A stretch of DNA of 64,000 bases from Nocardia panacis. GTDB taxonomy: Bacteria > Actinomycetota > Actinomycetes > Mycobacteriales > Mycobacteriaceae. The stretch is from the NCBI RefSeq assembly GCF_003598715.1, contig NZ_QZFU01000019.1, forward strand, positions 1 through 64,000. The letters run 5' to 3'. This document shows, one piece after another, positions 1 through 8,706 of this stretch. The notes beneath the pieces are model-generated. The model was not told the origin of the DNA and ran no database searches. It worked only from the letters and a program-made list of their open reading frames with translations. Both the position numbers and the translations under genes were made by a program. How positions within the stretch are numbered: position 1 is the stretch's first letter; the number at the start of each line of letters is the position of its first letter.

Positions 1-1
1 C

Positions 2-94
2 GTCAAACGCGCCATCTCCAAACACCGCGCCAAAGGCGACATCGACCGCAACAGCTACAAAACGCAGATCAGCATCCACATCCTGCCGGGTTGA
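2..94 (+). CDS. 3' end of an unidentified protein (partial)
   Basis: An open frame enters from the left edge and runs 30 codons to a TGA. The visible residues end in YKTQISIHILPG and are basic in their first half. No family is recognisable from this fragment. The stop codon lies inside the stem-loop at 80-108, and the upstream codons use the G/C third positions typical of the neighbouring genes, which supports a real gene end. Function cannot be stated without the upstream sequence. Confidence 0.5.
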   Translation, partial: VKRAISKHRAKGDIDRNSYKTQISIHILPG

Positions 95-108
95 CAACCC
101 GGCAGGAT
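80..108. terminator. Perfect hairpin terminator overlapping a stop codon
   Basis: Two perfectly complementary 14-base arms (80-93 and 95-108) are separated by a single base. The TGA of the leading partial gene lies at the tip. There is no T-run, as is common in actinobacteria. It probably ends the + strand gene and may also serve the convergent minus strand gene that ends at 141. Confidence 0.6.
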
Positions 109-140
109 CGCTAACTGAGCGGCATTGGGCCTAGGCCGGC

Positions 141-1391
141 CTAGTTCACGACCGCCCATTCCGAACCGAGATCGGCGAGCAGATCGGGTAGTCGGGAACC
201 GAGTCGGCCACGAATCAGCTTGCTGGAGAAGGGTTCTCCCAGTACCGCCGCGGCGGCGGCGGGATCGGATTCCAGGTCGATGTGCCGCGGGATCAACTCG
301 GCGAGCAGATAGGCCCAGCGCGTGTCGCGGTCGGCCCAGTCGAAATCCGGCAGGGGGGTGCGCAGCGCGAGCGTATGCCCGCCCACCTCGGCGCGCACGG
401 TGGCCGGGGCGTAGACGCCGGGCGCGCGCACCCCCGGAATGGCGGACTTGCCCAGCAGCGTACTGGCGTAGGTCAGGACCCGCCCCGTCTCGCCGCGGCC
501 CGCGGCGGTGGCGTCCCACTGGTCGGCGATGATCTGATTCTGCTCCCGGTCGGCCATGCGGGTCAGCGCGTCGATACTGCCCTCCCGGGTGCCCGAGTCG
601 ATGGATCGCCATGCGGTGCGGGCGCTTTCGTCGATCGCGCCCGCCGCGAACAGCTCATCGATACCCGACATGCCGCGCTCGGTGTACGCCTCGTGCATCG
701 AGACCAGGTCGGTGAAGATGTGGCGCTGCATGACCATCAGCCGGGTCTGGTACCAGGCGATGTCGGCGGCGGTGAGCCGGGGCGCTCCGGCGGCGAAGCG
801 GCGGATCTCTTCCGGGAGCCCGGCCACCAATTCCGGTGGGGTGCCGCGCAATAGGTCGGCGACTGCCACGCCGAGTCGATGCAGGCCGGGCAGATCGAAG
901 ACCGCCGCCACCTCATCGAGATCCACGAACGCGGAGGCGAAGGAGCCACCCGCCAACTCGGCCATGCCTGCCCACCAGAACTCCCGCTTACCCATGGCCA
1001 ACCGCTGATAGTTGACATACACCTGGATGAAGGTGCGCTCGTTGGCCGCGACGCCGCGCGTCGGATCCCAGGCGGTGAGGTCGATTTCGGCATTGCGGGC
1101 GGCCACCACCAGCCAGTACTGCCGCAGGAGGGTGGCATATCGGCTCGGCGGGAGACCATCCGCCCTGACCTGGTCCAGCGCCGAGGCCAGCATCGATTCG
1201 TCCAGGGGCAGTGCCGGATTCAGCCCGCCGCCGCGCTCGCCTGCCGCATTGAGGGCGGGCAGGTCGAGATATTCCGCATAGGCGGGCGCGGCGTGTGCGA
1301 TCGGCGCGGCGGCGAATAGCAGCAGGGGGCAGGCCACCAGGCCGACTATGCGGGCGAGGACCCGGCGGGCACGGAAAGCGAGGTCGGGCAT
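141..1391 (-). CDS. Secreted protein of unknown function (416 aa)
   Basis: The protein starts with arginine-rich residues followed by a hydrophobic stretch and an A-H-A/AP site, a typical Sec signal peptide cleaved near residue 36. The mature part is about 380 residues, mostly helical by composition, with no catalytic motif I can name. A Cys lies inside the signal region, but the hydrophobic core continues past it, so a lipoprotein is unlikely. I chose the ATG at 1391 because a GGAGG lies ten bases upstream; a GTG at 1424 would add 11 residues. It stands alone between a hairpin and a minus strand membrane gene. It resembles conserved secreted proteins of unknown role in Nocardia and Rhodococcus (inference). 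Confidence 0.7.
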   Translation of the reverse strand: MPDLAFRARRVLARIVGLVACPLLLFAAAPIAHAAPAYAEYLDLPALNAAGERGGGLNPALPLDESMLASALDQVRADGLPPSRYATLLRQYWLVVAARNAEIDLTAWDPTRGVAANERTFIQVYVNYQRLAMGKREFWWAGMAELAGGSFASAFVDLDEVAAVFDLPGLHRLGVAVADLLRGTPPELVAGLPEEIRRFAAGAPRLTAADIAWYQTRLMVMQRHIFTDLVSMHEAYTERGMSGIDELFAAGAIDESARTAWRSIDSGTREGSIDALTRMADREQNQIIADQWDATAAGRGETGRVLTYASTLLGKSAIPGVRAPGVYAPATVRAEVGGHTLALRTPLPDFDWADRDTRWAYLLAELIPRHIDLESDPAAAAAVLGEPFSSKLIRGRLGSRLPDLLADLGSEWAVVN

Positions 1392-1526
1392 GGGCGGGCT
1401 GCCTCCGGAATCGTTCGGGGGCACCGCGACTCGCAGGCAGTGAGCCGAAATCTCGCCCTGAGCATGGTTATTGGCACCATAGCAACATGTTCCAGTTCTC
1501 GATCAACAACTTCGGCCAGGCCCTGC

Positions 1527-1913
1527 TCAATGGGGCGCTTCCACCACGACCGTGGCGGGCGTCGAATCGTAGGGGGACGCACTCCAATGCGCCACGCCGA
1601 TGAGCACCGTGACCGCCAGGGCGCTGAGCAGCGCGGCAAGCGCGAGCGCCGCATAGCCGATCTCGGCCCGGCGCACCCGCCGGATCGGATATGCACCGTG
1701 CGGGCGATACGGGGCGACCCGATGATCGCCATAGGAGAAGACGCCCGCGCGAGGGCGGACACCGCGCGGCCCCACTGCGGGCCGATGCGATCCATCGGCG
1801 AGGCGGCGGACCCGGCAGACGGGGCGGACCGCGCGCGCGACGCTGTCGAAGCCGAGATCGTCCGACGCCGGGGCGGAATTCGGGCCGGCGAAAGTGCTGA
1901 TCGCGCTGCTCAT
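1527..1913 (-). CDS. SOS-associated single-pass membrane protein in the ChiZ position, no LysM domain
   Basis: This 128-residue protein diverges from lexA exactly as chiZ (Rv2719c) does in mycobacteria. It has a long basic, proline/arginine-rich cytoplasmic segment and one membrane helix at about residues 90-112, and then only some 16 residues (ending VVVEAPH). ChiZ-type proteins continue into a LysM domain that is missing here. The ATG at 1913 has GGAGG eight bases upstream. A LexA box (2039-2054) and a near-match to the RecA-NDp promoter (2059-2081) precede it, so it should be DNA-damage induced. By analogy it may slow division during SOS (inference from position and topology only). A frameshift that hides a LysM domain was considered but not seen. 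Confidence 0.65.
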   Translation of the reverse strand: MSSAISTFAGPNSAPASDDLGFDSVARAVRPVCRVRRLADGSHRPAVGPRGVRPRAGVFSYGDHRVAPYRPHGAYPIRRVRRAEIGYAALALAALLSALAVTVLIGVAHWSASPYDSTPATVVVEAPH

Positions 1914-2038
1914 CGGAAATACCTCCATGGTTCGTCCGTCGATGTGGATGGGGCCTGCTGCTCTTGGAACGAGGGCTTGGCACGAGAGCTGGGAACGAGG
2001 ACAGCCGGCCGGCTCAGGCGGCCCGCGGGCGAGGCTAT

Positions 2039-2054
2039 TCGATCACATGTTCGA
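2039..2054. promoter_or_regulatory. LexA (SOS) box of the chiZ-position gene
   Basis: TCGATCACATGTTCGA matches the actinobacterial SOS consensus TCGAAC-N4-GTTCGA with one mismatch. It lies just downstream of the -10 part of the NDp-like element on the minus strand, where a repressor would block transcription start. Confidence 0.8.
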
Positions 2055-2058
2055 TAGA

Positions 2059-2081
2059 TTTTTACCACGCCGCGCCGACAA
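2059..2081 (-). promoter_or_regulatory. RecA-NDp-like (PafBC-type) promoter, imperfect
   Basis: On the minus strand TTGTCGGCG is followed by eight bases and TAAAAA. The mycobacterial RecA-NDp motif is TTGTCRGTG-N8-TAnnnT, so the -35 has one mismatch and the -10 lacks the final T (a T follows one base later). Rv2719c in mycobacteria carries the same type of dual control. Confidence 0.45.
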
Positions 2082-2106
2082 AGTCAGCAGAAACGCCCGA
2101 CATACC

Positions 2107-2122
2107 TCGAACAGATGTTTGA
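2107..2122. promoter_or_regulatory. LexA (SOS) box of lexA
   Basis: TCGAACAGATGTTTGA has one mismatch to TCGAAC-N4-GTTCGA. It lies 62 bases upstream of the lexA GTG, the expected place for autoregulation. Confidence 0.85.
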
Positions 2123-2183
2123 AACCTCGGGGCTCCCCCGCTAGATTCGAGAGACGAAAAACACGACAGGAAGGGCGGTTGCG

Positions 2184-2936
2184 GTGAGGCAGACAGACGA
2201 CACGGACGGCGTCGGCGACGCCGGTCACGTGGGCGCCGACCCAGCGGGCACCGGGGCGGAACTCACCGTGCGTCAGCGAAAGGTGCTGGAGGTCATCCGA
2301 ACCTCGGTGCGCGAACGCGGCTATCCGCCGAGCATCCGGGAGATCGGCGACGCGGTCGGACTCACCTCCACCAGCTCGGTGGCCCATCAGTTGCGGGCAC
2401 TCGAGCGCAAGGGCTTTCTGCGCCGCGACCCGAATCGTCCGCGCGCGGTCGACGTGCGCGGATTGGACGAGGCGGTGCGCGCGGTCACCAGCCTGCACGC
2501 GGTGGGCGCCCGGTCCGGATCCGCCGAGGCCGACGCGGGCGCCGAGGATCCGAATCGCCCTACGCCCACCTTCGTTCCGGTGCTGGGCCGGATCGCGGCG
2601 GGCGGGCCGATTCTGGCCGAGCAGGCGGTGGAGGAGGTCTTCCCGCTACCGCGCGAACTCGTCGGCGACGGATCGCTGTTCCTGCTGAAGGTCGTCGGCC
2701 AATCCATGGTCGAGGCCGCCATCTGCGATGGCGACTTCGTGGTCGTGCGCCAGCAGAATGTGGCCGACAACGGCGATATCGTCGCCGCCATGATCGAGGG
2801 CGAGGCCACGGTCAAGACGTTCAAGCGCACCGGAAAGAACGTCTGGCTGCTGCCGCATAATCCGCTCTTCGAGCCGATTCCGGGCAATGACGCGCAGATC
2901 CTGGGCAAGGTGGTCACGGTCATCCGCAAGATCTAG
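2184..2936 (+). CDS. lexA: SOS repressor LexA
   Basis: LexA represses the DNA-damage regulon and cleaves itself when stimulated by the RecA filament. The 250-residue protein has the winged-helix operator-binding domain at about residues 30-95, an Ala-rich linker, and the S24 peptidase domain. The cleavage site is A139-G140 (in RIAAGGP). The catalytic pair is Ser174 (GQSMVEA) and Lys211 (ATVKTFK). The spacing from cleavage site to Ser (35) and from Ser to Lys (37) equals that of E. coli LexA, so it should be functional. It starts at GTG 2184 with a short acidic N-terminal extension typical of actinobacteria. A LexA box precedes it and it diverges from the chiZ-position gene. A perfect palindrome follows the stop. 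Confidence 0.97.
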   Translation: MRQTDDTDGVGDAGHVGADPAGTGAELTVRQRKVLEVIRTSVRERGYPPSIREIGDAVGLTSTSSVAHQLRALERKGFLRRDPNRPRAVDVRGLDEAVRAVTSLHAVGARSGSAEADAGAEDPNRPTPTFVPVLGRIAAGGPILAEQAVEEVFPLPRELVGDGSLFLLKVVGQSMVEAAICDGDFVVVRQQNVADNGDIVAAMIEGEATVKTFKRTGKNVWLLPHNPLFEPIPGNDAQILGKVVTVIRKI

Positions 2937-2952
2937 CGATCCGCCACACCGT

Positions 2953-2984
2953 CGACGGCCGCACGGATATCCGTGCGGCCGTCG
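2953..2984. terminator. Perfect 32-bp palindrome after lexA
   Basis: Sixteen-base arms with no loop (GACGGCCGCACGGAT and its complement plus a flanking C:G) start 16 bases after the lexA stop and are followed by GGCGTTT. It is probably the lexA terminator. Confidence 0.65.
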
Positions 2985-3063
2985 GCGTTTCACCAGCGGG
3001 CTCACAGCCGATTGCCAGGAAACTTCCAGCCTGCTCACCCGCTCGGTTGCCAGACTTGCCCGC

Positions 3064-5094
3064 GTGACCGCGACCAGTGCCGAGCCCGATGCCGTCCCGT
3101 CCGCGCCGCAGACCGACGACCCGCCCGTCTCCGGCGCGGCCCGAACCGGCGCGGCCGACCTCCCGCCCGCGCGGCACCGGGAACGTCTCGGCCTGGCCGC
3201 GCTGCTGCTCGGCACGGCGGCGGCCTATCTGTGGAATATCACCGTCAACGGCATGGGCAATGGGTTCTACGCCGCGGCGACCTGGTCCGGGGCGCGGGAC
3301 TGGAAGGCGCTGCTGTTCGGGTCGCTCGATCCCGGCAATTTCATCACCGTCGACAAACCGCCCGTCTCGCAGTGGGTGATGGGGCTGTCCGGGCAGTTGT
3401 TCGGCTTCAGCAGCGCGAGCATGCTTGTCCCGCAGGCGCTCATGGCGGTGGCGACGGTCGCGCTGCTGTACGGCGCGGTGACGAGAGTCACCGGCAACCG
3501 GAGCGCGGGACTGCTGGCCGGATTCGCCTTCGCGGTGACGCCGGTGGTCGCCATGATGTTCCGATTCAACAATCCCGATGCGGTGATGGTGCTGCTCATG
3601 ACGGCGGGCGCGTACTGCACCGTGCGGGCGCTGCCGAAGGCGAGTGTGCGCTGGCTGGCCCTGGCCGGGGTCGCGCTCGGATTCGCCTTCCTGGCCAAGA
3701 TGCTCGAGGGATTGATGGTGCTGCCCGCGCTCGGGCTCGCCTATCTCGTCGTCGCGCCCACCACCTTGCGACATCGGTTGGCGCATCTGCTCGCGGCGGC
3801 GGTCGCGCTGGTCGTCTCCTCCGGCTGGTATGTGCTGCTGACCATCCTGTGGCCCGCGTCCTCCCGGCCCTACCTGGCCGGGTCCGCCGACAACACCTTC
3901 ATGGACCTGGTGCTCGGCTACAACGGGTTCGCCCGGTTCCTCGGCCAGAACCACCAGGGCGGCAAACGATTCCAACTGCCCGCGGGCTATGAGATGCCGC
4001 ATATGCCCAACCCCGGCAATGCCTTCGGTTCGGCGGGGGCAGGCCCCACGAAGCTGTTCACCGGTGAGATCGGGTTCGAGATCTCCTGGCTGCTGCCCGC
4101 CGCCCTGCTCGCCTTCGCGCTGGTCGTGTTCGCGCGCGGCCGGGCGCCGCGCACCGACCTGCGCCGCGGCGCCGCACTGGTTTTCGGGCTGTGGGTGCTG
4201 ATCGACGGGATCGCCTTCACCGTGATGAAGGGCGGGATGCACGCCTACTACACGCTGGCCATCGCACCCGCCATCGCCGCCCTACTCGGGTTGGCGGCGC
4301 ACGAGCTGTGGGTGCGGCGCGGGGACGCGTTCGGCCGAATCGGTTCGGCGGCACTGATTCTGGCCGGTGGGCTGTGGGGATTCGTTCTGCTGCAACGGAA
4401 TTCGGGTTGGCTCCCGTGGTTGCGATGGGTGATCGCGGCCGTCGCGGTGGCGGCGGCCCTCGGACTGGTGGTGGCGGCGCTGCGTCGGTCGACCCGGAAT
4501 CGGATGGTCGGAATGCTGATGGCGGTGGGAGTCCTTGCGGCACTGGCAGGTTCGACCGCGTACGCGGCGGCGACGCTGCCTCGGCCGCATACGGGCGGCA
4601 GCCCGAGCGTCGGCCCCGCCCGCGCGCCGGAATCCGGGCAGGCGTCCGAACTGCGCAGGCAGTTGAATGTCTTCGGCGGCGGCGCGTTCGATCCGCGCCT
4701 GCTCGATCTGTTGCGCGCCACGAACACGAGATGGTCCGCGGCCGTCGACCGCTCGTCCAATGCTGCCGAACTCGAACTGTCCACCCGCACCCCGGTCATC
4801 GCCATCGGCGGGTTCACCTCCGACGATCCGGTGCCCACCCTCGACGAATTCCAGCGTATGGTGCGCGATCACGAGGTGAGCTACTACCTGGTCCAGGAGC
4901 TGAAACTCCCGGACTCCTGGAAGACAGCGACGAACAAAAACGCCCCACCCGGCAACTCCACTCCGACGGCGAGCGAGCCGGGCACGTGGCGGCCGGTCGG
5001 CCACCGCGATATCGCGGACTGGGTGGCCGCCCACTACACGCCGGTTCTGCTGGGCAACTACGCCGTCTACGACCTCACCGCACCCCCGCACTGA
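3064..5094 (+). CDS. GT39 (ArnT/PMT-type) membrane glycosyltransferase
   Basis: A GT-C fold membrane glycosyltransferase of about 676 residues with many membrane helices. The N-terminal periplasmic loop carries the acidic motif in NFITVDKPPVSQW, typical of PMT-2/GT39 enzymes that use a polyprenyl-phosphate sugar. It is followed by the FRFNNPDAVM segment of YkcB-like members. After about ten helices comes a C-terminal soluble domain (from about residue 520) of the mannosyltransferase YkcA/B type. It therefore probably glycosylates a cell-envelope acceptor. I chose GTG 3064 because the frame upstream is noncoding in character and overlaps the lexA terminator. It stands alone and converges with the MaoC gene eight bases downstream. 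Donor and acceptor cannot be deduced. Confidence 0.85.
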   Translation: MTATSAEPDAVPSAPQTDDPPVSGAARTGAADLPPARHRERLGLAALLLGTAAAYLWNITVNGMGNGFYAAATWSGARDWKALLFGSLDPGNFITVDKPPVSQWVMGLSGQLFGFSSASMLVPQALMAVATVALLYGAVTRVTGNRSAGLLAGFAFAVTPVVAMMFRFNNPDAVMVLLMTAGAYCTVRALPKASVRWLALAGVALGFAFLAKMLEGLMVLPALGLAYLVVAPTTLRHRLAHLLAAAVALVVSSGWYVLLTILWPASSRPYLAGSADNTFMDLVLGYNGFARFLGQNHQGGKRFQLPAGYEMPHMPNPGNAFGSAGAGPTKLFTGEIGFEISWLLPAALLAFALVVFARGRAPRTDLRRGAALVFGLWVLIDGIAFTVMKGGMHAYYTLAIAPAIAALLGLAAHELWVRRGDAFGRIGSAALILAGGLWGFVLLQRNSGWLPWLRWVIAAVAVAAALGLVVAALRRSTRNRMVGMLMAVGVLAALAGSTAYAAATLPRPHTGGSPSVGPARAPESGQASELRRQLNVFGGGAFDPRLLDLLRATNTRWSAAVDRSSNAAELELSTRTPVIAIGGFTSDDPVPTLDEFQRMVRDHEVSYYLVQELKLPDSWKTATNKNAPPGNSTPTASEPGTWRPVGHRDIADWVAAHYTPVLLGNYAVYDLTAPPH

Positions 5095-5101
5095 ACCCGC
5101 C

Positions 5102-6130
5102 TCAGGACAGCTGCACCGTCGCGGTGGCCCGACCGAAGACCTTCTTGCCCGAGTGCAGGGCGGTCAAGGCGACCACGGCCGTGCGGCTGTCCTGATCAAC
5201 GGATTTGACCCGGCCGGACAACTCGACCACGCCCGGCCGGTCATGGGTGACATAGACCGGGCTCGTCATCCGCACGCTGTAGTCGCGGACCGCGCCGGGA
5301 TCACCCAGCCAAGAGGTCAAGTAGGCGGCGCCGAGCCCCATGAGCAGCATGCCGTGCGCGACCACACCGCGTTCGAGTCCGGCCAGGCGGGCCGTCTCCG
5401 CACTCCAGTGGATCGGATTCGAATCACCGGAGACGCCCGCGTAATTCACCAGATCGCCGAGGGTCAACTCGAGGGTGCGCGGCGGCAGTTCGGCGCCGAC
5501 GTCCGCGCTCAGCAGCGGACGACCCGCCCGTTTCGGCGGTTCTACCGGCTGCGCCCCCTCGGGTTCGCCGGGCGGCGGACCGAAGGGCGGTGTGATCGCG
5601 TGGCGAATATCGTGCCGCAGCACCGATTTCAACGCGGCGGCGAAATCCGCGCCGATCGGATGACCGGGTTCGCCGGGCGGGCGGGCCATCAGCCCGGTGT
5701 ACCCGGTGACCAGCGGGGTGCCGCGCAGGTCCATGACCACGTTCTTGGTGGTGATCAGATCGCCGCCCCCGGCCCGACGCAGGTCGCTCACCACGCTGGT
5801 GGAGGTGACCAGATCGCCGACGGTGACCGGGCGGTGGAAGGTCATGGTCTGATCGGTCTGGATGATGCCGCTCGGATCGTAGGCCACCAACACCTCGCCG
5901 AGCATCTTCTCGAAGACCTTGATCCCGACCAGCGACAGGAAGGTCAGCGGCGCGACGACATCGCGGTAGCCCGCGCCCGTCGCGGCGGCGGCGTCCCAGT
6001 GGACCGGATGGTAATCCTGTACGGCGCGGGCATATTCGCGCACCTTCTCCCGGCCGACCGCATAGCTGTCGGACAGGCGCACGCCACGACCTATCAGCGC
6101 GTCCGGGGCCGACTCGAGCGCATCGTCCAT
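5102..6130 (-). CDS. Fused MaoC dehydratase, HadA/HadB type
   Basis: Two hot-dog MaoC domains lie in one 342-residue chain. The N-terminal half (about 10-160) resembles HadA (AVGREKVREYA, VVAPLTFLSLV). The C-terminal half (about 200-342) resembles HadB and has the hydratase motif GDSNPIHW with the catalytic Asp and His. The N-terminal domain also keeps a DYHPVHW motif, unlike M. tuberculosis HadA, which lacks the catalytic pair, so both halves might be active. The role would be dehydration of (3R)-hydroxyacyl-ACP or -CoA in long-chain fatty acid elongation (family inference). I chose ATG 6130 because GAGGTG lies six bases upstream; the first ATG (6154) has no ribosome site. It converges with the GT39 gene. 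Confidence 0.87.
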   Translation of the reverse strand: MDDALESAPDALIGRGVRLSDSYAVGREKVREYARAVQDYHPVHWDAAAATGAGYRDVVAPLTFLSLVGIKVFEKMLGEVLVAYDPSGIIQTDQTMTFHRPVTVGDLVTSTSVVSDLRRAGGGDLITTKNVVMDLRGTPLVTGYTGLMARPPGEPGHPIGADFAAALKSVLRHDIRHAITPPFGPPPGEPEGAQPVEPPKRAGRPLLSADVGAELPPRTLELTLGDLVNYAGVSGDSNPIHWSAETARLAGLERGVVAHGMLLMGLGAAYLTSWLGDPGAVRDYSVRMTSPVYVTHDRPGVVELSGRVKSVDQDSRTAVVALTALHSGKKVFGRATATVQLS

Positions 6131-6373
6131 GACCATCACCTCACCAGCAGACATGCGGGAAAGCTATCATTGCGCGCGGCTATCCGGGACATGTCATGCG
6201 GCATGTCGTCGCCCGGTGGCGCCGCAATCGGCTTCCGGCGCGGGCGAACCGGTCCCCCGCCCCGGCGAAGATCCCCGAAAAGACCTGCCGCGAAACCGAT
6301 TCGGGTACGGTCGGCAACCAGCGGTTGATCGATGACGTGTGGTGAAACATTCGGATTTCGCGAAGGGTCCAGC

Positions 6374-7126
6374 ATGCACAGCACGGATGAGCCGGTCGGC
6401 GCGCACGATTCGGGTGCGGGATACAGCTGGGAGGTCCTGCGGACCGCCCCGAACGGCGAGACCCTGGTCACCGAATCGGGGGGCGGCATGCTCGGCGCGC
6501 CCGCCGAGGCGACGAACCGGATCTGCGAGACCCACCTCGAGGCGGCGACCGCGCTGTTCGAGTGGATCTGCGACGACTTCCGGATGGGATACCGCACGGC
6601 CGTGCTCGAGGCGCGGGTGGCGGGCCGCGCCGATCCGAAGCCGGAGGCGGTGCGCGCCGCGCTGTCGGTGCGCGACGCGCGCGGCAAGGAGGTGGTCACG
6701 TTGAGCGCCGCACTCACCTATCCGCCGGTCACGGGGCGCGATCTCGCGGATTTCCGCAGGCGGCAGCGGCTTCGAACCAAGGGCAAACCACCGCGTGCGG
6801 CCGATCCGCACCTCGATCGGCTGATCCGCCATCTGCGGCTGGAGGCCGAGTCGGTGCGCGAGGAGGTGCCCGATCTCGACCACTGCCGCGAGCAGTTGGA
6901 TCTGGCGAAGAATACGGTCGAGGCAGCCTCGGCCGCCAAGATCCGCGCCGAGGCCACGGGCGACAGCGCCGAGGCCGCGCATGCCGCCGCCTCGCTGGCC
7001 CGCTGGCGGCCGCGCGTCGCCCGGTGGACCGGCTACCTGGAGTTGACCACGGAGGCGTATGTGGACGCGGCCGCCGTCGAGGCCGAGGCCGATCGGCTCG
7101 CTCATGCGCCGACGAGTGAGGGCTGA
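6374..7126 (+). CDS. Protein of unknown function (250 aa)
   Basis: No known family is recognised. The first half has a compact sequence with strands such as GETLVTESGGG and KEVVTLSAALTYPPVTG. The second half is strongly charged and helical, rich in Ala, Glu and Arg (about residues 135-240), consistent with a coiled coil. There is no signal peptide or membrane helix, so it is probably cytoplasmic. The ATG at 6374 has AAGGG at the right distance and is preferred over an in-frame ATG at 6332. It diverges from the MaoC gene and lies 80 bases upstream of the secreted peptidase, possibly in one transcript. Confidence 0.65.
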   Translation: MHSTDEPVGAHDSGAGYSWEVLRTAPNGETLVTESGGGMLGAPAEATNRICETHLEAATALFEWICDDFRMGYRTAVLEARVAGRADPKPEAVRAALSVRDARGKEVVTLSAALTYPPVTGRDLADFRRRQRLRTKGKPPRAADPHLDRLIRHLRLEAESVREEVPDLDHCREQLDLAKNTVEAASAAKIRAEATGDSAEAAHAAASLARWRPRVARWTGYLELTTEAYVDAAAVEAEADRLAHAPTSEG

Positions 7127-7206
7127 TTCACGACGGGTCCCGCGCGCCCCGGATCCTCCGGTGGGTTCGCGGCGGTAGCCTGCGCGAACTACGGACGGGA
7201 GATTCG

Positions 7207-8706
7207 GTGCGGGCACTGCGGATTCGACGACTGCTGGTGGGCGGCGCCGTCATCTTCGGAGCGGTCGGATATCCCCCGCAGGCGAGCGCGCAGGACGAAC
7301 CGCTCGCCCGCTTCACGCACCAATCCTTGCGCTGGAAGCCGTGTGCGGACCGCGATCTGGATGGGGCGGGCGCGCAGTGCGCCGAGGTCACGGTGCCGCT
7401 CGACTACGACCATCCGGACGGACGCACGCTGACGGTGGCGATCTCTCGCATACCCGCCGATCCGGCACGGCGGCGCGGGATCCTGCTGTCCAATCCCGGC
7501 GGTCCGGGCGGTCAGGGCCTGAAGATGATGGTCGGCATTCGGGCCGGACTCTCCGAGGAGGTGCGCGACCGATACGACCTGATCGGGATGGATCCGCGCG
7601 GTATCGGCCGCTCCGACCGCGTGACCTGTGCCCTGCCCCTGCCCACCATGATCTTCTCCGCCGGCTTCGATCTGCTCGGTTACGCACGCGACACCGCGCT
7701 GGCGGGCGCGCTCGCCGCCTCCTGCGTCGCGCCGGATCCGGAACGCGCCCGCCGCATCACCACCCGCAATACCGCGCGCGATATGGATGTCATCCGAAGC
7801 GCGTTCGGCGAGCCCGACCTCAACTACTTCGGCACCTCCTACGGCACCTATCTCGGCGCGGTCTACACCCAGATGTTTCCCGAACACTCCGGTCGGATGG
7901 TGTTCGACAGCGCGATCGATCCGCGACGCTACGGGCCGGGCATGTTTGCGGACATGGGTCCGGTCAATGAGGCGGCGCTGGACGACTGGGCGGGCTGGGC
8001 GGCCCGGCACGACGGCGAATACCATTTCGGCGCTACCGCTTTCGAGGTTCGCGCCTTCGTCGAGCGCCTGATCCGGCAGGCCGCCGCGCATCCGCTCGTC
8101 GGCGCCGGGTACCTGGTGGACGAGCACACGCTCCCGCCCATGCTGCTCACGCTGCTCCCGAATCCGCGACTGAATCCGGATCTGGCTCGGGTCGTGCGAA
8201 TGATCGCCGACGGACTCGACGGGCTGCCCTTCGATATGGACAGGCTGAAATCCCGGATCACCGCCGCCGCACCGCTGGACACGCCCGCCATGGCCGCGAT
8301 CCTCTGCGGCGACAAGGCCGCGCCGCGCGATCCGGCCTGGTACTACCGCAATGTGGAGGCCGCGCGCGCGAGTCAGCCCGTCTTCGGCGCGATGGCCAAC
8401 AACATCACGGCCTGCGCTTTCTGGCCCGATCCGGTCGAAGCGCCGACCGAGGTCGGCAATGCGGTGCCCGCGCTCATCCTGCAGGCCGATCGCGATACCC
8501 GAACCGCCTATCCCGAAGGTGTCGCGCTGCACCGCGATCTGACCGGGTCGCGGCTGATCACCTTGGCCGACACCAGGATTCACGGCACCTTCCGGGTCGG
8601 GCTCAGTGCCTGCGTGATCGATGCGGTGAATACCTATCTCGCCGAAGGCATCCTGCCCGCGACGGATACCACCTGCACTTCCGATCCGAATTATGCTCCC
8701 GGGTAG
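7207..8706 (+). CDS. Secreted alpha/beta-hydrolase, tripeptidyl-aminopeptidase family (S33)
   Basis: An exported 499-residue alpha/beta hydrolase of the SlpD/tripeptidyl aminopeptidase group. A signal peptide ends at about PQASAQ (residue 28). The oxyanion segment LLSNPGGPGGQG and the DPRGIGRSD block are typical. The nucleophile is Ser211 in FGTSYGTYLG. The C-terminal TAP-like domain supplies the Asp (LILQADRDTRT) and His (RIHGTF). The enzyme should remove tri- or dipeptides from the N-terminus of secreted proteins or hydrolyse small esters; the substrate is unknown. Cysteines in the C-terminal part suit an exported protein. The GTG start at 7207 follows GGGAG. Its last 16 bases overlap the convergent P450 gene. 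Confidence 0.88.
   Translation: MRALRIRRLLVGGAVIFGAVGYPPQASAQDEPLARFTHQSLRWKPCADRDLDGAGAQCAEVTVPLDYDHPDGRTLTVAISRIPADPARRRGILLSNPGGPGGQGLKMMVGIRAGLSEEVRDRYDLIGMDPRGIGRSDRVTCALPLPTMIFSAGFDLLGYARDTALAGALAASCVAPDPERARRITTRNTARDMDVIRSAFGEPDLNYFGTSYGTYLGAVYTQMFPEHSGRMVFDSAIDPRRYGPGMFADMGPVNEAALDDWAGWAARHDGEYHFGATAFEVRAFVERLIRQAAAHPLVGAGYLVDEHTLPPMLLTLLPNPRLNPDLARVVRMIADGLDGLPFDMDRLKSRITAAAPLDTPAMAAILCGDKAAPRDPAWYYRNVEAARASQPVFGAMANNITACAFWPDPVEAPTEVGNAVPALILQADRDTRTAYPEGVALHRDLTGSRLITLADTRIHGTFRVGLSACVIDAVNTYLAEGILPATDTTCTSDPNYAPG

Noticed and set aside
1440..1526. LysM domain hidden by a frameshift after the chiZ-position gene
   Set aside because: None of the three minus-strand frames downstream resembles LysM.
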